Source of the DNA: a virus
DNA length: 56,873 nucleotides
IMG/VR virus record: IMGVR_UViG_3300025809_000002
Span: 1 to 56,873 of that record
Direction: 5' to 3' (one strand)
Below the pieces are notes generated by a model. That model saw only the letters and a program-made list of their open reading frames with translations. It had not been told where the DNA came from and made no database searches. The position numbers and the translations under genes were made by a program. This document shows positions 33,710 to 43,482 of the stretch, piece by piece (within the stretch, counting starts at the first letter, position 1; each line of letters starts with the position of its first letter).

Positions 33710-34738
33710 TTATAACCCGCCGTGTCCGTTTGAACAGGCGGCTAAATAACTGCGGCTCAGTGTTAAATCACCGAAATCCGTAGCGTTTCCTGCGGAGGAT
33801 ATGGTTACATAACTTGTTGTGTTAGTGAAGTCACCGGGATAACCACCTCCAAAAACTCCACGAATACTAGAAGAACACGCCGCTAATCCAGATGTTGCGG
33901 CTGTTAAGTCCCCAAAATCAGAGGCGTTGCCAGTTGAGGCAATGGTTACGTAATCAATTACATTTGAGTTTGAAGCCCCGGTAGTGCCGCCTCCAAACAA
34001 TCCACGAGTGCCGGAAGAACAGCTTGATCCGTAGTATCTAGCAACAGTAAGATCGCCAAAATCTGTGGCGTTCCCTGTAGTGGAAATCGTAATGTACTGA
34101 ATTACATTAGGTGTATCGCTGCTTCCAGCAAATAAGCCTCGTGTTGTTGAGGCGCACCCAAAAAGCCCCCTGATGGCAGCAAGCAAATCCCCAAAGTCTA
34201 AAGCGTTGCCTGTTGTTGCAATTGTTACGTAGTCAATAATATTGACATTACCCCCTGAGCCTTCACCACCTCCAAACAATCCACGAGTGCCAGATGAGCA
34301 AGCTGTTAACTCTGCACGGGCAAGTGTAAGATCACCAAAATCCAATGCACTGCCAAAGCTGGCTATAGTTACATAATCTATGACATTGAATATTGTTGCC
34401 CCAGCGTAACCACCACCAAACAATCCACGAGTGCCAGATGAGCAAGCTGAAAGAGCTTGCCTAGCTGCGGTCAAGTCCCCAAAATCAGAGGCGTTTCCTG
34501 TTGACATAATTGACACGTAATCAATCACGTTTACGTTTCCGGAGCTTGATCCCCCACCCCCGAAAATTCCACGATTTGCTGGATCAACATTCCCAGCAAC
34601 GGGCCACAGCCCCTGCTTCTGCCAATAGGCCACCTGATCCAGCGTCCACACACCTGATGCAGTGCCGTCTTGAAATGGGCCTGCTGGTACTACAGGGGTG
34701 TCGCTAACAACAGCACCGGGCCATTTTTTGATACTCAT
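33710..34738 (-). CDS. Propeller-like tail adhesin 2
   Basis: 342 residues from ATG 34738, which has GGAGG six bases upstream; a longer in-frame start is not needed. After an 85-residue head (KKWPGAVVSDTPVV...) come six repeats of about 43-46 residues with the pattern IDYVTIASTGNAxDFGDLT followed by ACSSGTRGLFGGG. The glycine-ending blades suggest a six-bladed kelch-like propeller. It ends in HGGL like the adjacent paralogue at 34735. It probably binds host surface molecules. Confidence 0.75.
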   Translation of the reverse strand: MSIKKWPGAVVSDTPVVPAGPFQDGTASGVWTLDQVAYWQKQGLWPVAGNVDPANRGIFGGGGSSSGNVNVIDYVSIMSTGNASDFGDLTAARQALSACSSGTRGLFGGGYAGATIFNVIDYVTIASFGSALDFGDLTLARAELTACSSGTRGLFGGGEGSGGNVNIIDYVTIATTGNALDFGDLLAAIRGLFGCASTTRGLFAGSSDTPNVIQYITISTTGNATDFGDLTVARYYGSSCSSGTRGLFGGGTTGASNSNVIDYVTIASTGNASDFGDLTAATSGLAACSSSIRGVFGGGYPGDFTNTTSYVTISSAGNATDFGDLTLSRSYLAACSNGHGGL

Positions 34739-35952
34739 TGAAGTCCTCCGTGGGCAGATGAGCAAGCTGCTGATGCGTTTGTTGCTGTAGACAAGTCGCC
34801 AAAGTCACTGGCTGTTCCGCCAGAAGGAAAGCCTAGGTATTCTATTGTGTTTAAACTAATACTGCTGGAATTTCGTCCGTGTCCAAACAACCCTCTTGTA
34901 TTAGAAGAAGCACAAGCAACATTTTCCCTAGCTGCCGTTAAATTACCAAAACTGGTAGAATTTCCCGTCGTTGCGATAGTAATTTGTTCTATTGATGACG
35001 TAATGCTGGGATTGGTTCCGCCTACAAATATTCCAACCGTAGAAGAAGAACAACTCCCGTGATTGCTACGAGCCGCAGAAAGATCGCCAAAGTCTATTGC
35101 GTTTCCAGTTGAAGCGATTGTGGCGTAATCAATTACATTAGTCCTTGCCCCACTCTCGCCACCAGCCCAGACGGCTCTAGTAGGTGAAGCACACCCAGCA
35201 AAGGCACTGCGTGTAATCGTCATATCGCCGTAATCAATTGCGTTTCCAGTTGAAGCAATTGTGACATAGCTAATATTATTTACAGTGCTGCCACCAGAAA
35301 TTAAACCTCTTGTTGCGTTTGATGATCCAACTGTGTATGTCCCTGTGTATAACATATCACCAAAGTCAGTAGCGTTACCAGAAGATGCAAAGGTCACATA
35401 CTGAATTACGTTTGTATTAACAAATCCTTGTGTTCTTCCACAAGCGAAAACGCCTCTGTAAGATGAGGCAAAAGACGACATACTTGCGGTTGGGTTTAGT
35501 AAATCACCAAAGTCGGTGGAGTTTCCTAATGTGCTAATAATTACTTGGTCAATAACATTAGAAAAATTAGTTGTGTTGCTATCATATGACCCGCCCCACA
35601 AGGCAATTGCCGCAGCAGGACTCACACTCCCACTTGTACCCGCAGGGCCATACTGAACACCGTTGGTTGCTTGCACCCCAAACGTGTAGGCTGTCCCGTT
35701 GGTTAACCCAGTTACAGTCAATGGAGATGATGCACCAGTAGCAGTAAAGCCACCCGGCGTTGATGTGGCAAGGTAGCCTGTAACGCCAGCAGGTATGCCG
35801 GTAAATGTAGGCTGAGTAAACGTCACCGTTGCCTGTGTATCTCCAGCAGTAGCACTTACATTAGTCGGCGCTCCGGGAGATTGAGGCCACTGTAAACTAG
35901 CCTTGGCCTGCATCTGGGCAGGGAGATTCCATACACCTGAATAGCTTGGCAT
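34735..35952 (-). CDS. Fibronectin III + propeller-like tail adhesin 1
   Basis: 405 residues. A short anchor is followed by an Fn3 domain (about 28-110) with PGAPTNVSATAGDTQATVTF and GLTNGTAYTFGVQATN. Then come six blades of the DFGDL / TRGLFGGG repeat family as in the neighbouring gene, ending in HGGLQ. The two genes overlap by four bases and arose by duplication. Sequence drift between blades is larger here. Confidence 0.75.
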   Translation of the reverse strand: MPSYSGVWNLPAQMQAKASLQWPQSPGAPTNVSATAGDTQATVTFTQPTFTGIPAGVTGYLATSTPGGFTATGASSPLTVTGLTNGTAYTFGVQATNGVQYGPAGTSGSVSPAAAIALWGGSYDSNTTNFSNVIDQVIISTLGNSTDFGDLLNPTASMSSFASSYRGVFACGRTQGFVNTNVIQYVTFASSGNATDFGDMLYTGTYTVGSSNATRGLISGGSTVNNISYVTIASTGNAIDYGDMTITRSAFAGCASPTRAVWAGGESGARTNVIDYATIASTGNAIDFGDLSAARSNHGSCSSSTVGIFVGGTNPSITSSIEQITIATTGNSTSFGNLTAARENVACASSNTRGLFGHGRNSSSISLNTIEYLGFPSGGTASDFGDLSTATNASAACSSAHGGLQ

Positions 35953-36359
35953 TAGATCACCTCAATCCATGATGTTGTGTCTTCGTCCCAGCGGTAGATT
36001 TTTTCATCGGCGGGGTAGGGCGTCGGGGCTTTAAAGGAGCAGATCGTTTCATCAAACACCCAAGAGGCGAAACCTGATTCTGCCCAGTCCGCCTTAACGG
36101 CGTCTTGCTTGGCGGCTATTTCTTCCGCAGTCATTGAACGAACATGATGCACGTCAGTTACTACGCTACCTTGCCATTCGTATGTAACACCCTCATAGAC
36201 TTCGTAAACACCAGCAACAGGGGCTTCAATGCGCACGAACCGAGCAAACGATTCAGGCAAGTTGTCTGTATCAATGTTGGGGAAGGCCTGCTGAAAGTTA
36301 TCCCCAAAAATAGGATGCTCAAAGGGCTGACCATTGCGTATTTGAATAAACAGTTCCAT
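35952..36359 (-). CDS. Tail fibre-associated protein
   Basis: 135 residues. FIQIRNGQPFEHPIFGDNF at the start, a VYEVYEG segment, MTAEEIAAKQDAVKADW and a C-terminal KIYRWDEDTTSWIEV. This arrangement is common for small proteins next to fibre genes in marine phages, likely chaperone or fibre tip. It overlaps by one base the genes on both sides. Confidence 0.65.
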   Translation of the reverse strand: MELFIQIRNGQPFEHPIFGDNFQQAFPNIDTDNLPESFARFVRIEAPVAGVYEVYEGVTYEWQGSVVTDVHHVRSMTAEEIAAKQDAVKADWAESGFASWVFDETICSFKAPTPYPADEKIYRWDEDTTSWIEVI

Positions 36360-37339
36360 TAAAGATCACCTGTATTTGTTGATGGGAATTGGCGTGTGTC
36401 GCCGGGCCAAATGATGCGGACACCACCTACGCCGCCCACGCCGCCAGCTGGGTTTCCACCCGAACCGCCACCATGAACACCCCCGTTGGGTGTGGTTCCA
36501 CCTGTTGCTGAACTACCTAGACCAAGTAGGCCAACACCTCCACCACCAACATAAGGCCAACCGCCGCTGCTGCCACCACCGCCAGTGCTGGGGACGCTAC
36601 TGCCTCCCCAAACAGCCGAACCCCCGTCACCAGTGTAGCCACCAGCGCCGCCGCCGCTATATCCGGGGTTTCCTGATGCGCCACGGCCTCCAGAATACCC
36701 TGCGTCATACGTTCCACTTGGAACGCCGCCTGCAGCCGCTGCTGCACTCCTGCCTCCACCCGCAGTCATTGTGCCGAAACCTGCTGTAAATGTTGAATTT
36801 CCCCCATCGCTTCCTGACGCACCACCACCGGCGCTAATACCACTAGCGCCTACAACGACAGTGTATGAACTACCCGGCACAACGGTAATGTTGTTTTTAT
36901 ACGCTAAAGCGCCACCACCGCCTCCACCAGCCCCAGCTCCAACAGAGACGACCGATACTGTAGTAACCTCAGCAGGAGCAACCCATGAATAAGTGCCTGC
37001 TGTTGTGTATGCTTGCTGGCCTTGCGCTAACGGCGTCACGCTATTACTAGCCGCACTAAACGGCCCCGGCCCATAAGTATTCAGTGCCCACACCGTAAAT
37101 GTGTACGCCGTACCATTGGTCAATCCTGTAACGGATACAGGTGATGATGCCGTAATACCACCGGGGTTTGAGACAACGTAATACGCAGATACAGCAGAGC
37201 CACCCACATTAGATGGCGGCGTAAAGGACACGTCAGCCGATTGATCGCCACCAGACGCCGACACACCGGTAGGCGCATCAGGGTTTTTTAGCGGGTCAAA
37301 GCCGGGGCGTATAAAGCCAGATGGAGATCGCATACTCAT
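36359..37339 (-). CDS. Fn3 and glycine-rich tail adhesin
   Basis: 326 residues. An Fn3 domain (about 18-108; PDAPTGVSASGGDQSADVSF, GLTNGTAYTFTVWALN) is followed by a beta start and a glycine-rich region (about 190-315) with GGGGS/GGxGG runs. Such polyglycine-II-like domains are known from phage adhesins such as T4/S16 gp38-type tips, where they contact outer-membrane proteins. It ends in VRIIWPGDTRQFPST, a tail also frequent in such proteins. Probably receptor binding. Confidence 0.75.
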   Translation of the reverse strand: MSMRSPSGFIRPGFDPLKNPDAPTGVSASGGDQSADVSFTPPSNVGGSAVSAYYVVSNPGGITASSPVSVTGLTNGTAYTFTVWALNTYGPGPFSAASNSVTPLAQGQQAYTTAGTYSWVAPAEVTTVSVVSVGAGAGGGGGGALAYKNNITVVPGSSYTVVVGASGISAGGGASGSDGGNSTFTAGFGTMTAGGGRSAAAAAGGVPSGTYDAGYSGGRGASGNPGYSGGGAGGYTGDGGSAVWGGSSVPSTGGGGSSGGWPYVGGGGVGLLGLGSSATGGTTPNGGVHGGGSGGNPAGGVGGVGGVRIIWPGDTRQFPSTNTGDL

Positions 37340-37351
37340 GTTGCGCTCCGG

Positions 37352-37732
37352 TTAGCTTGCACTAATTACTTCATAAGAGATCGTGTAACTAATCTTGCTT
37401 GCCGTGCCAGAAGTCACAACAATTGATTTGTCTTCTTCAAGATAGATTGAGGTTGTCTTATCAGCAACGATTAGCGAGGCATCAGACGGTACAGACACCG
37501 TTGACACAATGGCGTGGCTTGTGCCACTACCAGCCGCCGCTTCATTGATCGCCACAGTTACGTCAACAGCGTTAGTGCCGTCAATGTTTGCCGCCACGAT
37601 CTGATTGATCTTCAACACTGTGCCACTGGCTGCGGCGTTAGCCAGCAAGACGTTAGAAGCCGTGTCTGTTGGTGTTAGATATGCGGTCTTTCCGTAGATG
37701 CTGGTGACCGATACGATGTTTGGGTTTGCCAT
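37352..37732 (-). CDS. Structural beta-protein of the tail region
   Basis: 126 residues, Ser/Thr/Ala-rich and beta-like (VTSIYGKTAYLTPTDTASN, SIYLEEDKSIVVTSGTASK). Proteins of this pattern are common decorations of podovirus tails in environmental genomes. It sits between the fibre and the adhesins; no further assignment. Confidence 0.6.
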   Translation of the reverse strand: MANPNIVSVTSIYGKTAYLTPTDTASNVLLANAAASGTVLKINQIVAANIDGTNAVDVTVAINEAAAGSGTSHAIVSTVSVPSDASLIVADKTTSIYLEEDKSIVVTSGTASKISYTISYEVISAS

Positions 37733-37744
37733 TGTGTGTGTTCC

Positions 37745-40078
37745 TTAAAATCCAAATACTATTGCCATTGCGATAGCTTTACCTGTAGTGAATCCGGGAG
37801 CAGGAGTCACGAAAGACAGCGAACCGCTGCCGTCAGTTTTCAATAGTTGATCTGATGTACCGTCTGTTGTAGGTAGTGTAAACGTTCCTACAAAAGATGT
37901 CAAGTTGCTGTCATAGGCTTGTATTGTACTACCAATGTCTGCGTCATTCAGCAAAGTGGCATCGTAGGCTTGTACTGTGACACCAATGTCTGACGATTGT
38001 AAAGCCGAATCAGCCAACGCACCCTGAGCTGTTGTAGCAAACCGTGCATCAGCAGCCGCCTTAGTGTAGACATCTCCTAAAGCAAAAGCGCCATACGCCA
38101 CGATGTCAATCAAGTCACCAGCAGTTGCGCCTGTAGCTAGTACAATGTCTGTACCGCTGGTGGCTGTGAAGTCTGTGCCTGTAACAAGCTTGACACCGTT
38201 TTGGTAAACATCTACAAAGCCAGCATCATAGATGATGGCAAAGGTTGTTTGGCTTGCTGTTGCTGTATACACTGCACGTTCAGAAGTGCCATTTACGGCA
38301 GAGCCTGCAGCAACCCAGCTAGAGCCGGTGTAGACACGCATTTGCTCGGCAGTGGTATCCCAGTACAAAGCACCAGTTAACAGCGCATTACCGTCGTTGT
38401 CCAGAGTAGGCGTAGAAGACTTGCTTCCTAGATAGCGGTCATCAAAGGCATCGTAGCTGTCAGCAGCAGCTGTTGCAGCTAATTCTGCAGCAGTGGCAGA
38501 ACCCGAAGCTTGTGTCGCACTGGTTGATGCATTGCCTTCGGAAGTTGCTGCGTTACTTTCAGAAGTGGCGGCATTTGATGCAGAAATAGCAGCTGCTGTA
38601 GCAGAACCCAGTATACCGTCCACATATGTTTTGGTAGTGGCATCTTGATCAGCAGTTGGGTCACCAAGACCTGTTATCTTATTTGTTCCTAACGCAATTG
38701 CGCCAGACATTGTGCCACCAGTTAAAGGAAGATTAAGTGCATCAGCAGTGTCTACATAAGTTTTAGTGGCAGCGTCTTGGTTTGCTGTTGGGTCACCTAA
38801 GCCTGTAATCTTATTAGTGCCCATCGCAATGGCACCACTCATTGTGCCACCAGCAAGAGCCAGTTTTAAAGCATCAGCAGTATCTACATAGGTTTTTGTT
38901 GCAGCGTCTTGGGCAAGAGTGGGGTCACCGACACCAGTGATCTTGTTTGTCCCCATTGCAATGGAGCCAGACATTGTGCCACCAGCCAAAGGAAGCTTTG
39001 TTGCGATGCTGTTGGTAACAGTGGTGGAGAAGTTGGCGTCATCACCAAGAGCTGCTGCCAGCTCATTCAACGTATCAAGAGCAGCAGGAGCTGCGTCAAT
39101 CACGTTAGCAATTGATGTATCAACATATCCTTTGGTTGCAGCGTCAGCGGTTGCGGTTGGTGTACCAAGACCAGTGATCTTGTTCGTTCCCATCGCAATA
39201 GCACCTGACATGGTACCACCGGACAGGTTCAGCTTCAACGCATCAGCAGCGTCTACGTATCCTTTTGTAGCTGCATCACCAGTGTTTGTAGGAGAGGTTA
39301 AGTTTGTGATGGTCGCTGAAGTGCCAGCGTTCATGTTCAAACCACCGTTAATCACCACATCGTTAAATGTAGATGACCCGCTAGAGGCTGTGACGTTACC
39401 CGTCAAATCTCCAGTGACGTTCCCTGTCACGTTGCCTGTGAGGTTACCAGTTACATTACCAGTGACGTTGCCCGTCAGTCCACCAGCAAAGCCAGTGGTT
39501 GCTGTAACCAACGTACCAGTGATAGCTTGAGCAGCAGCGCCGCCGATAACAGCGCCGTCAATAGTACCTGCGTTAATATCAGCAGAAGCAATAGTTGCTG
39601 CTGTGTTTACGGTTAAGTTAGTTGCAGTGACTGCAGCTGGTGTTGTTGCCCCCACCACAGTGCCATCAATAGTGCCACCGTTAATGTCAGCAGTGTCAGC
39701 AACTAAGCTGTCAATGTTTGCTGTACCGTCAATGTACAAGTCTTTAAACTGAGCGCCAGAAGAACCCAAGTCAATGTCATCATCTGTAACAGGTACAACG
39801 GCTCCATCTTGGAAGCGTACCTGCTCAACAGGTGCTGCAGAAACTTCAACAAACACACCAACACGGTTGTTGCTTGTATCAACAGCAACTTTATTTTTAG
39901 CATCTATGTCAGCAATGACAGGTACGAAAGCACCTTCGGCTGCTGTGCCGTCATGCTTGTGTCCAGTGGTTGCAGCTAATGCGTCACGAAGTGCATTGAA
40001 TTCGTTATTAAGAGGCGTAGCACGTACAACAGCGGTAGGTACTATGTCAGCAGAAGATTGTCTTGTGTATCCAGCCAA
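37745..40078 (-). CDS. Tail fibre protein
   Basis: 777 residues. The N-terminal domain (ADIVPTAVVRATPLNNEFNAL and FKDLYIDGTANIDSL) is of the podovirus fibre type that binds the tail. A TGNVTGN hexapeptide run at about 200-230 follows. Then come at least five shaft repeats of about 45 residues (GAIAMGTNKITGLGDPTANQ, DAATKTYVD), an Ala/Ser/Thr coiled region, a globular VDVYQNGVKLVTGTDF domain and a QAYDxxL segment near the C-terminus. Probable trimeric fibre. DNA repeats lie at 38600-39300. Confidence 0.85.
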   Translation of the reverse strand: MAGYTRQSSADIVPTAVVRATPLNNEFNALRDALAATTGHKHDGTAAEGAFVPVIADIDAKNKVAVDTSNNRVGVFVEVSAAPVEQVRFQDGAVVPVTDDDIDLGSSGAQFKDLYIDGTANIDSLVADTADINGGTIDGTVVGATTPAAVTATNLTVNTAATIASADINAGTIDGAVIGGAAAQAITGTLVTATTGFAGGLTGNVTGNVTGNLTGNVTGNVTGDLTGNVTASSGSSTFNDVVINGGLNMNAGTSATITNLTSPTNTGDAATKGYVDAADALKLNLSGGTMSGAIAMGTNKITGLGTPTATADAATKGYVDTSIANVIDAAPAALDTLNELAAALGDDANFSTTVTNSIATKLPLAGGTMSGSIAMGTNKITGVGDPTLAQDAATKTYVDTADALKLALAGGTMSGAIAMGTNKITGLGDPTANQDAATKTYVDTADALNLPLTGGTMSGAIALGTNKITGLGDPTADQDATTKTYVDGILGSATAAAISASNAATSESNAATSEGNASTSATQASGSATAAELAATAAADSYDAFDDRYLGSKSSTPTLDNDGNALLTGALYWDTTAEQMRVYTGSSWVAAGSAVNGTSERAVYTATASQTTFAIIYDAGFVDVYQNGVKLVTGTDFTATSGTDIVLATGATAGDLIDIVAYGAFALGDVYTKAAADARFATTAQGALADSALQSSDIGVTVQAYDATLLNDADIGSTIQAYDSNLTSFVGTFTLPTTDGTSDQLLKTDGSGSLSFVTPAPGFTTGKAIAMAIVFGF

Positions 40079-40089
40079 TTGTTTTCTCC

Positions 40090-41646
40090 TTATCGCCTGT
40101 CATTGACAGCGTAATTTAATACGATGCCTTGAATGTCATGACTAGCGTTTGTGTCATTTGTTACATATCTGAAAGCTATAGAGAACCCAGAGCCTGAGAT
40201 ATTAGTTTTTGTTACTGGTGAAGGGTTTCCATCATAAATAGCAGCTGCATCATAAACAGCTTCGTTATAATATGCAGCCGCACCTTGTGTGTTTATGGTG
40301 TAGTTAGCAGGATTAAATACCCCCTGACTATCATCAAAATCATACGACACACCTAACAAAATTTCAGAGGCCCCTTCGCTTCTTAAGAATGTAGTGGTGT
40401 TGTAAAAGTTTTTACGAATCGTTGGGTCTTGAAAGTAGTAGTAAGGTGTTTGATAAATTGAAAGAATTTCAGCATTATCAAAAGATGTACCACTTTCCTG
40501 CAGATGCACTTTACCAGCAGCATCCCCGTGGATAAGAACCTCATCAACACCAATATAACCGCTAGAGGCTGCTGTCGCAGGGATTCCAAAGATCTGTGAA
40601 TACTCAAAATTAAAACCTTGAGCTGTCTGACGTAATCCTCCAAGCAAACCAAAGTTGCCTTCAGCAGGTAAGAAGAATCTAAACTGAGACTTTGTACGAA
40701 GCACAACGCTTGTTAAAGTTTCTGGGTCTGTACTACCTGCTACAATTTCTTGAATGATGGCGTTGATTGTAAATTGAATTTGCTTGGAGATTGTTTGCAG
40801 CTCAACGTCACCAATATTAGAAGTTCCTGAGATAGGTCTAAATCCGTCAGGACCTAAGAATATAAGGCTTCCGCCTAGTTCTACCACACTATCAGGAACA
40901 AGGCAACCTAAGTTGGTAGTGACCTCAGACACAACAAAGTCAGCAAGGCTATTACCATTTAATCGTTTGATTTGATTCTTACCAAAGATATATAAAGTAT
41001 CCCGAAAAGATTTAATCTGTACAATCTCAAAACCGACATTGATAACTCCAGCTCCATTAGCAGGAGAAAAGTTTGTCTCTGATACAGGGGAAGAGAAATA
41101 TAAATTGTAAGCTTCGGCAGGATCACCACACAAAAACATATGGTTCTTATATGGGCTGGAATACTTAGGGGCACTCGGCGCATTAGTGTCTGTGATCTGT
41201 GTATACGTTATACCGTCATACACAGCAGCAGGATTAATACCGTCAGTTAATAAAAGCTTAGGAGCACCCCAATTAAAACGAGAGAAGCGTACTTTATTAA
41301 CGCCTGTCATACTGACAGAGACGGGTGTTGTCACTGCCACCCAGTCAGTTGTGCCTACATCCCAACGAAAGAAATAATCAGTACCTACTGAAGGCTTGCG
41401 GCAAGCAAAGATATTATCATTAATGCCTTCTAGAATAGCAACGCCTAAGACATTACCTGTCCCCGGTACAGTGCCATAGGTATTAGTAAAACCGCTAAGT
41501 CTCCTATAACCACCAGTAATAGAAGGCTCATAGTTAATTAGCTGCGTAGCTGAACCGGGTGTATCTTCTCCTTGAGACAGCACATCCCTGTTGGTGTTCA
41601 TGCCACCAACACAGTTTACCTTAAACGCATTAATTCTATCTGCCAT
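40090..41646 (-). CDS. Tail tubular protein B-like (T7 gp12)
   Basis: 518 residues, beta-propeller/nozzle-type sequence: it starts with INAFKVNCVGGMNTNRDVLS, NYEPSITGGYRRLSGF, FLGPDGFRPISG and a RFSRFNWGAPKLLLTDGINP segment. This fits nozzle or stabilisation proteins of short tails. It overlaps the tubular protein A gene by one base, the classic T7 order. Confidence 0.8.
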   Translation of the reverse strand: MADRINAFKVNCVGGMNTNRDVLSQGEDTPGSATQLINYEPSITGGYRRLSGFTNTYGTVPGTGNVLGVAILEGINDNIFACRKPSVGTDYFFRWDVGTTDWVAVTTPVSVSMTGVNKVRFSRFNWGAPKLLLTDGINPAAVYDGITYTQITDTNAPSAPKYSSPYKNHMFLCGDPAEAYNLYFSSPVSETNFSPANGAGVINVGFEIVQIKSFRDTLYIFGKNQIKRLNGNSLADFVVSEVTTNLGCLVPDSVVELGGSLIFLGPDGFRPISGTSNIGDVELQTISKQIQFTINAIIQEIVAGSTDPETLTSVVLRTKSQFRFFLPAEGNFGLLGGLRQTAQGFNFEYSQIFGIPATAASSGYIGVDEVLIHGDAAGKVHLQESGTSFDNAEILSIYQTPYYYFQDPTIRKNFYNTTTFLRSEGASEILLGVSYDFDDSQGVFNPANYTINTQGAAAYYNEAVYDAAAIYDGNPSPVTKTNISGSGFSIAFRYVTNDTNASHDIQGIVLNYAVNDRR

Positions 41647-42353
41647 TAAATAATTCTACCGCTTAAAGGTCTAGATGATAAAGCTGTTGACGTAATATAC
41701 AACGGCTCATCCAGATACAAACGACGCATCGTCTTAATACCTTGATCAAATCTTGTCTGATGGATAGAAGCACTTTGTTCGTTAGAGCGATACACCATCA
41801 TGTATACCATCGCTCCATCTAATATAACGCTAGAGAATCGGTCAGGAATAATACATACATCATCAGCAGCCACCATGTTAGCAGGGAAAGACCAGTATTT
41901 GTATTCAATCTCATAAGCACGATCAGGAAGAGGCGTGACACCAAATTTAAGATCTTGTGTCTGATAAACATAGCGGGGAGAGTTATACCCTCCAACACCA
42001 TTCAAATCATCTTGTGGGCGATACTTGCTGATGTAGTCAACATAGCTCAACGTATCCAGCTTACCCGGCTGATTAATACTATCAAATGTTTTAAGGTAGA
42101 AGCTCTCCCAATCAACACTAGACATATCAGCAGGAAAATCGTATACAGATTGACCAATGGTCATTGTCTGTGTATAAGTCTGCAGAGTGAAAGGCCACTC
42201 CTGTGCCACATGTAAGATTTCTCTAACGGATGAATTGATAGCGGTTTTAGCAAGAGCTTGAATATTACGTGCGGTTGGAAGCTCAGATGAGTCCATCGGC
42301 ACTTCGCCCAAGCGTTGTAGCAATTCATTCGTTAAAGAAAGGTAGGTAGCCAT
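41646..42353 (-). CDS. Tail tubular protein A-like (T7 gp11)
   Basis: 235 residues. TYLSLTNELLQRLGEVP at the start, AKTAINSSVREILHVAQEWPF, YDFPADMSSVDWESFYLK and a C-terminal helical part with PRYVYQTQDLKFGVTPLPD correspond to the gatekeeper/adaptor ring of short-tailed phages. It sits between the capsid gene and tubular protein B. Confidence 0.85.
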   Translation of the reverse strand: MATYLSLTNELLQRLGEVPMDSSELPTARNIQALAKTAINSSVREILHVAQEWPFTLQTYTQTMTIGQSVYDFPADMSSVDWESFYLKTFDSINQPGKLDTLSYVDYISKYRPQDDLNGVGGYNSPRYVYQTQDLKFGVTPLPDRAYEIEYKYWSFPANMVAADDVCIIPDRFSSVILDGAMVYMMVYRSNEQSASIHQTRFDQGIKTMRRLYLDEPLYITSTALSSRPLSGRII

Positions 42354-42365
42354 AATAATATATAA

Positions 42366-42400
42366 GTAAAAAGAAGGAACCGCCGCAGAGCAGCAGTCCC
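42366..42400 (-). terminator. Intrinsic terminator after the capsid gene
   Basis: On the leftward strand GGGACTGC pairs with GCGGTTCC (eight pairs, two G-U) around a nine-base loop, followed by TTCTTTTT. It begins 15 bases after the capsid stop. This would end most capsid messages while allowing some read-through to the tail genes. Confidence 0.75.
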
Positions 42401-42414
42401 CTCTCAGTCAGCGT

Positions 42415-43482
42415 TTAGGCTACGTTGTAAGCAGCCGTCACGATGCCTTCAGGACGAAGGATCTTGCGACCGTACAAGTGCATGCCACGAACGATGTCAG
42501 CAAAGCTGTCGGGATCACGGTAAGACTCAGTCTTAGTGATCTGCTCAGCCGTTGCAACTGCGCTTTGATGACCAGCGGTAAGAACACCGTAGTTGGTATC
42601 TTGCTCAGTAGCACCAGCAGTGCCAGCACCAGTGCCGATCTGTGGCAAGTTGTTAGACACATACACTTTGAAACCGTGCAAGTTGTTCAACACCAAGCCG
42701 TTCTGCATACCAGAACCACCGAAGTCACCGTTCAACAAACGGCTGTCCTCGTCCTTCAACATTTCCATGAAGACAGGATCGACAACCAACCAGCGACCGT
42801 TGCTGTCAACGAACTTCTGGTCCAACAAACGAGCCATACGAGCAACCAGCATCAAAGGAGATACAGTAGTCGTAGGGATGGAAGTTGCACCGGGAAGGCG
42901 AGGAGCCAACGGAATAGAGCCACCAGTAGAGGCGCTAGTCAAGTTGCTGAATGACTCACGGAAAAGCTTCATAGAAGCCAACAGTTCGTCAGCACCAGCA
43001 GTGGTGTCAGCCTTAGTACCAGCAGGAGCGGTACGGGCAGTGTCAGCCACGCCGTTCTTGGCAGACTGCTTGAAGCCAGTCATGTAACCAAGGATGTCTT
43101 GGTCATAGTTGTCACGCAGGCGATAACCAGCACGTTCGGTGGACAGAGACATCCAGTTCACATGTGAGTGAGCGGCTTCAATGTCATCAACCTTGAATGC
43201 GAAGTAGTTGCCTTGGTCAACAACCAGCGTGAAGTCAGCATCGTCGATGTCATCAGGTGCAATCGTCGTGCCACGGTTATACGCCTTTACTGAGATTTCA
43301 GGTTCTTTAATAATACGAACACTGTCACCGTAGTTAGCGATCTCACCGAAGTAGTCGTTGTTAGTGATGGCTTCTGCGATAGAAGACTTACGGAAAGCAA
43401 GTTGAACCTGCTTGGAATAAATTACGGGGCTGAAGTTGCCATTAGGCAAGTTCGTGTAACCCGCTGCGGATGGGAAAGCCAT
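42415..43482 (-). CDS. Major capsid protein
   Basis: 355 residues, suitable for an HK97-fold coat. IYSKQVQLAFRKSSIAEAIT, GDSVRIIKEPEISVKAYNRG, DYDQ-type helical regions and WLVVDPVFMEMLKDEDSRLL are typical of podovirus coat proteins of this type. It follows the scaffold gene and has its own strong promoter, long leader, AAGGAG ribosome site and terminator, as expected for the most abundant protein. Codon use (AAC, GGT, CGT, TTC) is the most biased in the window. Confidence 0.85.
   Translation of the reverse strand: MAFPSAAGYTNLPNGNFSPVIYSKQVQLAFRKSSIAEAITNNDYFGEIANYGDSVRIIKEPEISVKAYNRGTTIAPDDIDDADFTLVVDQGNYFAFKVDDIEAAHSHVNWMSLSTERAGYRLRDNYDQDILGYMTGFKQSAKNGVADTARTAPAGTKADTTAGADELLASMKLFRESFSNLTSASTGGSIPLAPRLPGATSIPTTTVSPLMLVARMARLLDQKFVDSNGRWLVVDPVFMEMLKDEDSRLLNGDFGGSGMQNGLVLNNLHGFKVYVSNNLPQIGTGAGTAGATEQDTNYGVLTAGHQSAVATAEQITKTESYRDPDSFADIVRGMHLYGRKILRPEGIVTAAYNVA

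Noticed and set aside
38919-39530. 203-codon frame opposite the tail fibre gene
   Set aside because: Complement of the repetitive fibre sequence; repeats rather than protein-like signal.
42478-43087. Open frames on the plus strand across the capsid gene
   Set aside because: Shadows of the biased codon use of the capsid gene; no ribosome sites.
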